From assembly GCA_003589585.1 (NCBI GenBank), contig QYYE01000001.1, positions 1 through 41,138 of the forward strand: DNA of 41,138 nt, in the 5' to 3' direction. The translations under genes and the position numbers were made by a program. Every line of letters begins with the position of its first letter. Within the stretch, counting starts at the first letter, position 1. Positions 16,495 to 24,862 of the stretch are shown here, in pieces. The notes under the pieces are model-generated. The model saw only the letters and a list, made by a program, of their open reading frames with translations. It was not told the DNA's origin and made no database searches. The DNA comes from Candidatus Bathyarchaeota archaeon. Its GTDB lineage: Archaea; Thermoproteota; Bathyarchaeia; Bathyarchaeales; Bathycorpusculaceae.

Positions 16495-18843
16495 TCACTC
16501 CTTCATTTTACGGACCATTCTTGGAAGCATTGTCGGGTCCGGGATTACGGTTTCTTTCCAGTTGTTTGCTTCCAGTATTTTGACGAATTCGTCTTTCATG
16601 GTCATTGGGACATCAGCCATTGTTCTCACGTAAAGGTGCAAATCGTTTGGCATGACGCCTAAGTAGCGTTTGCTCAAATCCACGTAGTGGCTTAGTTTTA
16701 TGCTGCGTCCTTTCCAGGTGTCGTTGGGTCGGATGCAAAGTTTTGCGATTGCAACCATGCATTCCTCTTTAGTCTCAATAGTGTTAAAGAGGTGCTCTGG
16801 TGCTGGACCAACATTCACTTTGTCGCCAGTGCGCGCGTCAAGGACTTCCCAGTTCTGCGGGTCTTCTTTTCTGCCAAGGAGCATACGGCGGTATTTGCTG
16901 CCGTGTGGACCAACAAGCACGGGGATGCCTAAACGCCAAAAGCCTGCGCCGATGGCGGCTGCTTTCTGTGAGTATGCTCCCCAAGCTAACCCGACTGCGC
17001 CTAGACGATTGTGGATGTAATCGGCGATTTCTTCGTAGTTGCCTCTTAGGTTGCGTTTTGCGAAGATGTTTGCTACTTTGATGGCTGCACCTGCAATGTG
17101 GCTGTTTGCGACGCATGAGCCGACGTTGAGGACTCCTCCAGCGGTGAATTCACCTGAGAATTCTTCGTAGAGGGTTTTGCCTTCGCTGTTGCGGTAGCTG
17201 CCTGCAGACATGGCTGAGCAACCTGACAAGACGACGATATATCGTCTTAGAGCAAATTCTCTGGCTATGTCGTAGACGTCTTTGCCGCCTTTTGGATAGT
17301 TGCTGCAACCGACGATTGCGACGATACCAGGGATTTCTACTAGCACGATTGGGCTGCCGACGTTTCGGATTTCAACGTCTGAGACTGCGCCTCTGCCAAC
17401 ACGGCACAGGTTGTCTTCGCATTCCATGGCTTTTTCGCCTGCTTTAACGATGAGGCTGTGAATCATGATTTTTTGTGGGCATGCTTCTTCGCATCTTCCG
17501 CATCCAATGCAGTACTCGTAGAGGTCTGTTAATAGTGACAGGTCGCCTGCTGCCGCGGCTTTCATGGCGGCTGGAATAGCGTAGTCTTGTGGGCAGTTGC
17601 GTTGACACTGTTTGCATTGCGTGCAGGTCTTGGCGATTTGTGTGATTTCTTCAATTGACGGAAGGACATTCTTTCTCTTGCGAGTTGGGGCAACCAGTTG
17701 TGCCACACGGACTGCGACTTCGCCGACTTTTTCTGGGTCAAGAATAAGCACGCCTTGAACTTTGCCGCTAACAAGGTCCGAGACGATTTCGTCTGCTGGG
17801 TCGTCTGTGCGGTTCTTAAAGCCCATACAGTTCTTCTCTGACGCGGCAATCACTGGAGCGTTAACTTTGGCGGCTTCCTCATAGATGTCTGTTCGGATGC
17901 ACTGCTCGTCAAGAACCACGACATCGGCTAATCCTGCGCGGATGAACCTGAGTTCCCAGCTGATTGGCCCGACAATTCTTGCACGGTTGTAGTATCGTGC
18001 CATGTCGTGGGAAGTGCAGCATAAACCGACGACTTCAATTTTTTCGTCAACTTTAGTGTCTTTTGCGTAGTCAATTATTCCGACTGACGGGACCACGTTG
18101 TGTCCAATGCACATGATTACTGGTTTGGTTCGGTCGACACTGCTGATGCCCAGTTTAACGAGGGGGGTATCAGCTTCTGCTTTTGGATAGCCTAACGTGG
18201 AAATTTGTGCGATGTCACCGACTTCCATGCCTACGTGGTCAACCATGCCTATGTGGAAGGCTTTGGACTCAAAATCTAGGTTGCTGCCTTCTTGACCGGT
18301 GTGTCCTACGGCAAGAACTTGTGTGATTTGCTCTTCGGCATAAGTTAAAATATCTTCCAAGTCGCCGAGTGTTTCAGGCTTTATGCCGGTAACAAGGCGG
18401 CTGACTGGAGCCTCAACTTTAATGTTTAAGCCGCCGATGTCTAAGGGGTATCTGCGGCCATATTTCTCAATTAAATGGTGAACAAGATGGCGTGAGTGGG
18501 CTGTGTGGCATGCCGCTCCGATGGCACAAGCCAACATGACAATACGGGAGGACTGGGTGGCGATGTCTAAGCCGCAAGCGCCGCGTTTTCCAGCTGTCAA
18601 ATCGCATTTTCCAAAAGTACACAGACAGCAAGAGTCACAGTCGGGCATATAGAAGGGCTTGTACTTGTTGAGGAGTTTCATGTCCCAGTCTCGTAGGGTG
18701 GTCATGGAGGGCATTGGAGTTGGACCCATCGGTTCAGCATAGTTTTCGTTGATAACTTTGCCAATGGATAATTCAAGATTTTTAATGAGACCGCTACTGG
18801 TCTTCATTTCGTCAATTTTCACATGGACGTTTTTACTAGTCAA
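16495..18843 (-). CDS. cdhA: CODH/ACS alpha subunit: carbon monoxide dehydrogenase
   Basis: Reduces CO2 to CO with ferredoxin at the Ni-Fe C-cluster. The N-terminal cluster region is DCDSCCLCTFGKC (from C69), then GACGLD and ACAIGAACHTAHSRH. Two inserted ferredoxin motifs follow (CTQCKQCQRNC and CIGCGRCEEAC, about 410-470), characteristic of archaeal CdhA and absent from bacterial CooS. The C-cluster region includes CIGHNV, VVGLCCT, GSCVANSHI and the late VGPHGSKYRR. The 782 residues are full length. The start is a TTG at 18841-18843 with GAGGT nearby; no better start is visible. First cdh gene after the two cooC genes, with its own promoter-like sequence. Confidence 0.96.
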   Translation of the reverse strand: MTSKNVHVKIDEMKTSSGLIKNLELSIGKVINENYAEPMGPTPMPSMTTLRDWDMKLLNKYKPFYMPDCDSCCLCTFGKCDLTAGKRGACGLDIATQSSRIVMLACAIGAACHTAHSRHLVHHLIEKYGRRYPLDIGGLNIKVEAPVSRLVTGIKPETLGDLEDILTYAEEQITQVLAVGHTGQEGSNLDFESKAFHIGMVDHVGMEVGDIAQISTLGYPKAEADTPLVKLGISSVDRTKPVIMCIGHNVVPSVGIIDYAKDTKVDEKIEVVGLCCTSHDMARYYNRARIVGPISWELRFIRAGLADVVVLDEQCIRTDIYEEAAKVNAPVIAASEKNCMGFKNRTDDPADEIVSDLVSGKVQGVLILDPEKVGEVAVRVAQLVAPTRKRKNVLPSIEEITQIAKTCTQCKQCQRNCPQDYAIPAAMKAAAAGDLSLLTDLYEYCIGCGRCEEACPQKIMIHSLIVKAGEKAMECEDNLCRVGRGAVSDVEIRNVGSPIVLVEIPGIVAIVGCSNYPKGGKDVYDIAREFALRRYIVVLSGCSAMSAGSYRNSEGKTLYEEFSGEFTAGGVLNVGSCVANSHIAGAAIKVANIFAKRNLRGNYEEIADYIHNRLGAVGLAWGAYSQKAAAIGAGFWRLGIPVLVGPHGSKYRRMLLGRKEDPQNWEVLDARTGDKVNVGPAPEHLFNTIETKEECMVAIAKLCIRPNDTWKGRSIKLSHYVDLSKRYLGVMPNDLHLYVRTMADVPMTMKDEFVKILEANNWKETVIPDPTMLPRMVRKMKE

Positions 18844-18858
18844 AGTGGAAACCTCTGT

Positions 18859-18901
18859 AAAGGTTTAGTTAGTACCAGCAAGACAATCTTTTTAAACCTT
18901 T
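18859..18901. promoter_or_regulatory. cdhA promoter region with TATA-like box and 9-bp inverted repeat
   Basis: On the minus strand, GGTTTAAAAAG at 18888-18898 is a good TATA-like box about 50 bases before the cdhA start. The region is bracketed by AAAGGTTTA (18859-18867) and TAAACCTTT (18893-18901), a perfect 9-bp inverted repeat with a 25-base spacer, one arm of which covers the TATA box. A further AAACCT at 18849-18854 pairs with AGGTTT. This suggests a regulated internal promoter for the cdh genes. Confidence 0.45.
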
Positions 18902-18979
18902 CCAGATTTCTTAGCTAAAAGTCATGATGAAGCTATAGATATGAAATGTTTTTAGAAAATTGTGTAAAATTGCGCGGGG

Positions 18980-19744
18980 CTATAAATATCCTAAGGTTTT
19001 CAGGATTTCCATGACAGATAGGTATGCCGTGTTATCGTTTGGCAGGTCCAGCAGAGATTTTCCGGTAAGAACATGCTCATCTAATTGTTCATCTTGAGCT
19101 ATTTTGCCCAGATACTTGAATTTCAAATCAGTTTCCGCCTGCAGCCCCAGTTCTGCGGGGAAGCGGTAGCCGCCAATCAGGTAAAAGTTGTCGAATTGTA
19201 TATCGACTTCTTTTGCTATTTTGTGGGCTCGCTTGACATGGTCTAAGGACTTCTTTGAATGGTCAAGTATGTCAAAGATATCGTTTACTTTTGAGGTGAT
19301 TCGCCTGTTCAGATGCTCAAGTCCTGCTGGAGAATCAATAAGTACATACTTGTAATTCTTAGTTAACGATTCAAGGGCACCTTTCAAAGCGGAGTTTGGC
19401 ATGCAGTAGCAGCCTTCAACCCATTTTGTGCCGACCGCAAGGAAATCAAAATGGTCACTCTCATACAATCCGCTTTGCCAAATTTTGCTCTCTATACGTT
19501 CCGTAGGAGGAATTCCAACGGTTGTGCCACCCTGCTCGATGAAGGTGCTGACGATTAATTCGGCGATGGTTGCTTTGCCTACTTCTTTGAGGTCTAGCCC
19601 CAGCATCTCGGCAAGGTTTTGGTCAGGGTCTGCATCAACCAGCAATATCGGGGCTTGTTTTGCTTCTATAAAGCATTTTGCCATTAAAGCAGTGTAGCTG
19701 GATTTTCCTGTTCCACCACGACCAACCGTTACAAGAGTTTTCAT
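18980..19744 (-). CDS. CooC-like nickel-insertion ATPase, with arginine in the P-loop
   Basis: MinD/ParA-type ATPase of the CooC family, which helps load nickel into CODH or ACS. 254 residues. The P-loop is GRGGTGKSS, with arginine where the deviant Walker A motif normally has its signature lysine (KGGxGK). LLVDADPDQNL is the switch I-like segment, and YVLIDSPAGLEHL the Walker B region. The CxC motif (GCYCMP) that binds metal in CooC dimers is kept. It starts 13 bases after the first cooC copy and lies 136 bases before cdhA. The two copies may serve different metal sites (C-cluster and A-cluster), which is inference. Confidence 0.85.
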   Translation of the reverse strand: MKTLVTVGRGGTGKSSYTALMAKCFIEAKQAPILLVDADPDQNLAEMLGLDLKEVGKATIAELIVSTFIEQGGTTVGIPPTERIESKIWQSGLYESDHFDFLAVGTKWVEGCYCMPNSALKGALESLTKNYKYVLIDSPAGLEHLNRRITSKVNDIFDILDHSKKSLDHVKRAHKIAKEVDIQFDNFYLIGGYRFPAELGLQAETDLKFKYLGKIAQDEQLDEHVLTGKSLLDLPNDNTAYLSVMEILKTLGYL

Positions 19745-19757
19745 TCTCTTTTAGACC

Positions 19758-20546
19758 TCAAGCTTGTGATTCTGTTTTCTTTAGCAAAAGCTCGCATATA
19801 TTGTCTATGGTTGAAACTGCCTCGATTTCCCTGTTTTTAAGCGGAGTTACCCCGAGCATGTCAGCCTCAATTACTTTCTGGTCAAAAGGTACAAAGGTAA
19901 GCAGAGACAACCCGTTTTTGTCTGTGAAGCTTTGAATGGCTTGCTTTTGGGTCTCATTCATGACTCTGTTGCCGACGAGATAGAGCTGCTTCATGCCAGC
20001 CTCCGACGCCAAGTCATGGATGTGCTTGGCAATCTCCAGCGACTTCAAGTTCGAGTCAGCAACGATAAGCAGGGCGTCTACCTGTCTTGCGGTGCCTCTG
20101 CCGATGTGCTCTACGCCAGCCTCAAGGTCCAAAACAACCGCCTCGTTGGTCTCTACAACTAAATACCTAAGCAGCGCACGAATAACCGCCGTTGGAGCGC
20201 ACATGCATCCTGCACCCATCGACCGAACGGTTCCCATAACAATCAAGTTTACGCCTAATGGAGTTGGCACAGAATACTGCTTGACAATGTCATCCACTGT
20301 AAAATTGAGGTTGTAGACGCCAGAGTAGCCTGTGCTTGTCTTAGCCTCGATGAGCTGCTTATTATCGGAAATAGGAGTAATTTTTCGGGTTTCCTCAGCC
20401 GACAGCCCGAGAGTCAAGCCTAAATTGGGAGAGGAATCAGCGTCAATCCCGATGGTTTTCAATCCTCGTTCGGCAAAGCCGCGGGCTAAACCGCCTGCAA
20501 TTAGGGTTTTGCCCACGCCTCCTTTACCAGAAACAGCAATCTTCAT
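19758..20546 (-). CDS. cooC: CooC-type carbon monoxide dehydrogenase accessory ATPase
   Basis: Nickel-insertion ATPase for CODH/ACS. From the ATG at 20546 the P-loop SGKGGVGKT is at residues 6-14 with the canonical signature lysine; a GTG three codons earlier is possible. IGIDADSSPNLG follows, then the metal-binding CxC in GAGCMCAP, and the Walker B-like AVVLDLEAGVEHIGRGTARQ, a hallmark of the CooC branch. 262 residues, normal for the family. It precedes a second, more divergent copy and the cdh genes, and follows the FrhB fusion gene by about 190 bases. Confidence 0.9.
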   Translation of the reverse strand: MKIAVSGKGGVGKTLIAGGLARGFAERGLKTIGIDADSSPNLGLTLGLSAEETRKITPISDNKQLIEAKTSTGYSGVYNLNFTVDDIVKQYSVPTPLGVNLIVMGTVRSMGAGCMCAPTAVIRALLRYLVVETNEAVVLDLEAGVEHIGRGTARQVDALLIVADSNLKSLEIAKHIHDLASEAGMKQLYLVGNRVMNETQKQAIQSFTDKNGLSLLTFVPFDQKVIEADMLGVTPLKNREIEAVSTIDNICELLLKKTESQA

Positions 20547-20740
20547 GACATTCACAAGCTAAAAGACAATTCCGCTTGCCAAATTAATTTACGTTTCCTA
20601 ACAAAAATGAGAATTCATCAAAAAAGACGCTGAAGAATTTAAAAGCTAATCCAAGGATACCAGCCAAACCAACCAAAAGGAAACCGCAGTTACTGGTTTT
20701 TCTGCCTTCAAAAGGGGGAGGGGGGTCTGCAGAGAGCAGT

Positions 20741-22216
20741 TCAGTGAGTCCGTGGGATAGGTGCTGGAGGTTGCACTTGTACATCAGGTTGTTTAAGAGG
20801 CGCTAAATTCTTGGTTGCTCGTTTCTTCTTGAAGATTGCCAGTTTAGTGATTTCTTCCTTGTCGACAATGCCCTTGATAAGCTCAGCGTTCTCCAGAAGA
20901 TTATCTCCAATGTCTGAGCGAACGATGATGGTGGAGAAGCCTTCGTCACTGCCTACAGAGCCGACTGAGACATCCGCATATTTGTTTGTGAAGTCATCAC
21001 AGAATGGGCAACCGTTTTCGATGGCAGCACTTAACGTTTTCACCGGAGTCGAATAGTCTTTTCCGTTAACAGTTGCTATAAACTGGCCTTTGTGAATCTG
21101 AGTTTTCTCAACGCTGTCTAAGTCAACGCCTAACAACTTTTGAACGGTATCCTTGAGTTTCTCATAATCAAACGCTTCAAAGCAGAACAAGCCAATAACA
21201 GTAAGCTGCAAGTCGGGATACTCTGGAAGGAGAACTTGCTGAATCCTTCGCGCAGCGCGGACCTCGCACGGTGTACCTACCACGGCAAGTTTATTCTTGC
21301 CCATTTCTAGCAATTCTTTGAGTATCGGCAGCATTTTAACCCGCAGATACTTGGTTCCCCTAGCCTTGATAACGTCATCGATGTTTTCTGCAACAACTGC
21401 TTCTGCTTCATAGCCTTCTTTTCGCTGTACAACAATTGCTGAATCGAACATGCCTTTCTGCAAGCCTGAGACAAGCAAAGCCGTGACTACTCCGCCGTCT
21501 TGTCCACCGTATGGCCCTTTTGCTGAAAGAATGCTCGTATAAACACCTATGTTTTCATCGAATGTTCCTTTCAAGAACTGAGCGTTTATTTGCTTTGCAT
21601 CTTCTTCCAGCACAGGATAAGTGTTTATCCTTGTTCTTTTTGATTTAGTTGGGCAAATAATAGCGCATGCACCGCAGCCTATGCAGTCGTCTGAGAAGGC
21701 ATAGTAAGGAGTAGTGACTTGACGTTCTACACCCCTGTTGGCAAAATCGATTGCGTTTACGCCGACAAGCTCAGCACACACACGCGTGCATAAGCCGCAG
21801 AGAATACAATCCTCATTCCCATCAGCTACCCAAAAACTCGGTTTCTCGATTCCATATTCACGCGCTAACTCCTGTATCTTTGGAACATTGGGGGTTCTAG
21901 CTAAAAGAAGCTCCAGCAACGTCTTGCGTGTTCTGATGGTTTTGTCAGAATTAGTGTAAACGACCAACCCTTCCTCAGCCGGATAGTTACAGGAAGTGAC
22001 AATGCGTTTTCTTCCACGTTTGTCAACGATTTCCACAGAACAAATACGGCAGGAGCCATAAGACGATAGCGCCCTGTGGTGGCAGAGCGTGGGAATGTTT
22101 ATGCCTACGCTTTTTGCCACTTCTAGGAGGGGTGTTCCTTCTTTAGCTCGAACTTCTTTGTCATCAATTTTAAGTGTGATTTCTCTCATGTTTGCTTCCA
22201 TACCATTTGCCTCCAT
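20741..22216 (-). CDS. Fusion of [2Fe-2S] and two [4Fe-4S] ferredoxin domains with an FrhB-type F420-binding flavoprotein
   Basis: Predicted electron-transfer subunit joining NuoG/HoxU-like cluster domains to an F420 module. From the ATG at 22216 the [2Fe-2S] ligands are C45-x10-C56-x2-C59-x16-C76. Two [4Fe-4S] motifs follow, DCILCGLCTRVC and DCIGCGACAIICP. The histidine-ligated cluster of NuoG is missing. From about residue 230 the protein is FrhB/FpoF-like: GPYGGQDGGVVTALL, VGTPCEVRAARRI, GLFCFEAF, CPFCDDFTNKYADVS. This family binds FAD and oxidises or reduces F420. There is no H-cluster or molybdopterin domain. The ATG overlaps the nuoF-like stop by one base (TGATG), with GAGGGG upstream, so the subunits are coupled. 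Confidence 0.88.
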   Translation of the reverse strand: MEANGMEANMREITLKIDDKEVRAKEGTPLLEVAKSVGINIPTLCHHRALSSYGSCRICSVEIVDKRGRKRIVTSCNYPAEEGLVVYTNSDKTIRTRKTLLELLLARTPNVPKIQELAREYGIEKPSFWVADGNEDCILCGLCTRVCAELVGVNAIDFANRGVERQVTTPYYAFSDDCIGCGACAIICPTKSKRTRINTYPVLEEDAKQINAQFLKGTFDENIGVYTSILSAKGPYGGQDGGVVTALLVSGLQKGMFDSAIVVQRKEGYEAEAVVAENIDDVIKARGTKYLRVKMLPILKELLEMGKNKLAVVGTPCEVRAARRIQQVLLPEYPDLQLTVIGLFCFEAFDYEKLKDTVQKLLGVDLDSVEKTQIHKGQFIATVNGKDYSTPVKTLSAAIENGCPFCDDFTNKYADVSVGSVGSDEGFSTIIVRSDIGDNLLENAELIKGIVDKEEITKLAIFKKKRATKNLAPLKQPDVQVQPPAPIPRTH

Positions 22217-24153
22217 CAATTTCCCCTCTTCACTGGCTTTCGAACTCTCTGTTCCTCTGGAATCGGGAGCGGAACCGGTTGACCCGAGATTTTTTGAATA
22301 GCTTTAAAGCGGCATGCTTCAAAACAAGTACCGCATTTTATGCATTTATCTTGGTCTATAATGTGGATTTTCCCCACAGCACCGTCAATTGCAGCTACAG
22401 GACAGTTTCTAGAGCAAAGCGTGCAGGCGTTGCATTTTGCTGGGTCAACATAAAAGGTTATCAGTGGCTTGCAGGATAGTGCGGGGCACCTTTTTTCCTT
22501 GATGTGCGCTTCATACTCGTATGCAAAATAGCGCAGAGTGGTAAGCAGCGGATTTGCAGATGTTTGCCCTAGGGCGCATAGAGCAGCAGCGTTGGATGCT
22601 TCAGCGATTTGCCTAAGTTTCTCTATGTCGTTTTCTTCACCTTTGCCCGATATGATATCGGTCAGTATTTTTCTCGCCTGTTTCAGGCCCTCTCTGCAGG
22701 GTACGCATTTGCCACAGGACTCTTCACAGAGGAAGTTAACAAAGTAACGCGCTACATCAACCATGCAGGTGTCGTTATCCATGACAATCAGTCCGCCAGA
22801 ACCCATCATTGCACCCAACATTTTGAGTTCATCAAAGTCCACAGGAACGTCAAGATACTGCTCTGGAATCATGCCGCCTGAGGGTCCGCCTATCTGGACA
22901 GCTTTGAATTTCTTTCCGTTGCGAATGCCGCCTCCAATTTTGAAGATTATGTCCCGCAGGGTGAAGCCTAACGGAACCTCAACTAAGCCTGTGTTGTTAA
23001 CTTTTCCCGCCAAAGCGAAGATTTTGGTGCCCTTGCTCCCTGCCGAACCTATCCCAGCGAACCACTCTCCACCGTTGGTTATGATTAGTGGAACATTCGC
23101 CCAGGTCTCCACGTTATTTAGAACGGTCGGTTTGTCCCAAAGCCCCCTTTCTGAAGTATGAACGTACTTAGGTCTTGGTTCACCTACTCTGCCTTCAATC
23201 GCCGTCATGAGCGCACTTGACTCGCCGGAAACGAACGCTCCAGCACCCCAATGAATCTTTACTTCAAAGTCGAAGCCTGAGCCGAGAATGTTCTTTCCAA
23301 GTAGCCCGTAAGCCGTCGCTTGTTCGATGGCATCCTGCATGTTTTCCACTGCAAGTGGGTATTCTTGACGAACGTAAATGAAGCCCTCGTGTGAGCCAAC
23401 GGCATAAGCGCCAATTAAAAAGCCTTCGAGGATACAGTGCGGATTTCCCTCCATCAAAGCGCGGTTCATGAAAGCGCCAGGGTCACCCTCGTCACAGTTA
23501 ATTATAACGTATTTGGGGGTTTCAGATGCCCTTCGTGTTGACTCCCACTTTTGGAAAGTCGGGAAGCCTCCACCGCCTCGTCCTCTAAGTCCAGATTTCT
23601 TAATTTCCGTCATCACTTCGTCAGGAGTCATCTGTGATAAGACTTTGGCTAATGCTTTGTAGCCGTTTAGTGCGATGTAGTCTTCTATGTTTTTGGGGTC
23701 AACCTTCGCGTTATTATCCATGAGAAGCCTATTCTGATATTTATAGAAAGGCACATCAAAAAGATGATGCGCGGGCAGGCCTGTGGTTGGGTCAATATAG
23801 AGCAGTCGTTCAATTACCTCCTTGTTAAGCAAGGTTCTTGACACTATTTCCGGCACGTCAGACGCCTGTACTCGGAAGTACGCGATGTCCTCAGGATGTA
23901 TTATGAGACGTGGTCCTTTTTCGCAGAAGCCCAAGCAGCCTGTTTCCTTTATATCTACTTTGCCTTCTAAGCCTTGCTTCTTGAGTTCTTCTTTGAAAGC
24001 TTTTATGACTTCTTTAGCTCCGAGGGCCTCGCAACCTGTGCTCCCGCATAATGCGACCGCCGGCTTCTTGAGGTCTGTTATAGCCAATAGTACCCGTCGA
24101 AGCTGCTCAAGATCATCAGGCGAGTTTAAGAGTTTTTGCATTCTTTTTCTCAT
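22216..24153 (-). CDS. NuoF/HydB-like FMN and NAD(P)-binding iron-sulfur subunit
   Basis: 645-residue flavoprotein of the NuoF/HndC/HydB family. Order of parts: thioredoxin-like [2Fe-2S] domain with C36, C41, C73 and C77 (LCGSTGC and TGCLGFC); FMN/NAD site with GLRGRGGGGFPTFQKW and NCDEGDPGAFMNR; SLBB region; [4Fe-4S] ligands in SCGKCVPCREG; and two C-terminal ferredoxin clusters (KCNACTLCSRNCP and KCIKCGTCFEAC). The extra clusters place it with the bifurcating hydrogenase and dehydrogenase subunits more than with respiratory complex I. It starts ten bases after the nuoE-like gene; an alternative ATG lies four codons in. Confidence 0.92.
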   Translation of the reverse strand: MRKRMQKLLNSPDDLEQLRRVLLAITDLKKPAVALCGSTGCEALGAKEVIKAFKEELKKQGLEGKVDIKETGCLGFCEKGPRLIIHPEDIAYFRVQASDVPEIVSRTLLNKEVIERLLYIDPTTGLPAHHLFDVPFYKYQNRLLMDNNAKVDPKNIEDYIALNGYKALAKVLSQMTPDEVMTEIKKSGLRGRGGGGFPTFQKWESTRRASETPKYVIINCDEGDPGAFMNRALMEGNPHCILEGFLIGAYAVGSHEGFIYVRQEYPLAVENMQDAIEQATAYGLLGKNILGSGFDFEVKIHWGAGAFVSGESSALMTAIEGRVGEPRPKYVHTSERGLWDKPTVLNNVETWANVPLIITNGGEWFAGIGSAGSKGTKIFALAGKVNNTGLVEVPLGFTLRDIIFKIGGGIRNGKKFKAVQIGGPSGGMIPEQYLDVPVDFDELKMLGAMMGSGGLIVMDNDTCMVDVARYFVNFLCEESCGKCVPCREGLKQARKILTDIISGKGEENDIEKLRQIAEASNAAALCALGQTSANPLLTTLRYFAYEYEAHIKEKRCPALSCKPLITFYVDPAKCNACTLCSRNCPVAAIDGAVGKIHIIDQDKCIKCGTCFEACRFKAIQKISGQPVPLPIPEEQRVRKPVKRGN

Positions 24154-24163
24154 CCATCCTTGC

Positions 24164-24634
24164 TTATTTATACTTGGAAAGGAGTTCTCCCAGATTTGCT
24201 GGTGTTAGCCTTCCATAATATTGTCCGTCTAGTTCAATAACGGGTCCTAAAGCACAGCAACCCAGACAGTTGACAGTTTCTAAGCTGAAGCGACTGTCGC
24301 TTGTGGTTTCGCTAGGCTTTATTCCTAACAAGCGCTCCACAGAATCCAGAATTCTTGTTCCGCCCCTTACATAGCAGGCAGTGCCGAGGCATATGCGCAC
24401 TAAATGACGCCCTCTCGGTTTGAGGCTTAACGCTGTATAGAAGCTTGCAACCCGATAGATTTCGCTGACAGGAATTTTCAGCCTCTGGTTTATCCTCATG
24501 ACGGCTTCTTTGGGTATCCATCTGAGCTCTTTCTGCATTTCCAATAGAAGTTGAATCAAAACACCTTTTTCGCCGGTGTATTTGTCGATAATTCTGTCAA
24601 TTTCCTCTGAGAATTCAGTTTTCTCTAAAGACAA
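24164..24634 (-). CDS. NuoE/HydC-like thioredoxin-fold [2Fe-2S] subunit
   Basis: 156-residue NuoE-type subunit. An N-terminal helical domain (DRIIDKYTGEKGVLIQLLLE, then WIPKEAVMRINQRL and SEIYRVASFYTAL) leads to a thioredoxin-like [2Fe-2S] domain with the four ligands in CLGTAC and NCLGCC. It works with the NuoF-like subunit in electron transfer from or to NAD(P)H. The start is a TTG at 24632-24634, supported by GAGGGT about six bases upstream; no ATG is available in this frame nearby. It is the first gene of the operon and is divergent from fno. Confidence 0.92.
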   Translation of the reverse strand: MSLEKTEFSEEIDRIIDKYTGEKGVLIQLLLEMQKELRWIPKEAVMRINQRLKIPVSEIYRVASFYTALSLKPRGRHLVRICLGTACYVRGGTRILDSVERLLGIKPSETTSDSRFSLETVNCLGCCALGPVIELDGQYYGRLTPANLGELLSKYK

Positions 24635-24660
24635 GCGCCACCCTCACTTATCCTCGGTTA

Positions 24661-24668
24661 TTTATATC
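24661..24668 (-). promoter_or_regulatory. Probable TATA box of the nuoE-like operon
   Basis: ATATAAA on the minus strand about 28-34 bases upstream of the TTG start. This implies a very short leader. On the other side of the 228-base divergent region, ATTTAAATAAA at 24841-24851 lies too close to the fno start to be its TATA box; GATATTTAACT at about 24814-24824 is a better candidate. Confidence 0.4.
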
Positions 24669-24862
24669 GCTGTTATGACTTAAAGGTCGTATTAGGCTTA
24701 AGAATTTTTCCTAAATTTTCTTGTGCTGGCATATTTGTCCGTACATTGCAAGAGCATAGCGTGATAAGTTTTGGAGCAAAAGTACATAAAAAAACGCGAC
24801 GCGATTCAGAAAGATATTTAACTCTCCAGTTTCACGCCTAATTTAAATAAAGGGGAATGTTA

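Noticed and set aside
22216-24634. Respiratory complex I fragment
   Set aside because: The NuoF-like protein carries the N-terminal [2Fe-2S] and C-terminal ferredoxin domains of HydB/Hnd type, and no membrane or NuoBCDHI subunits are nearby.
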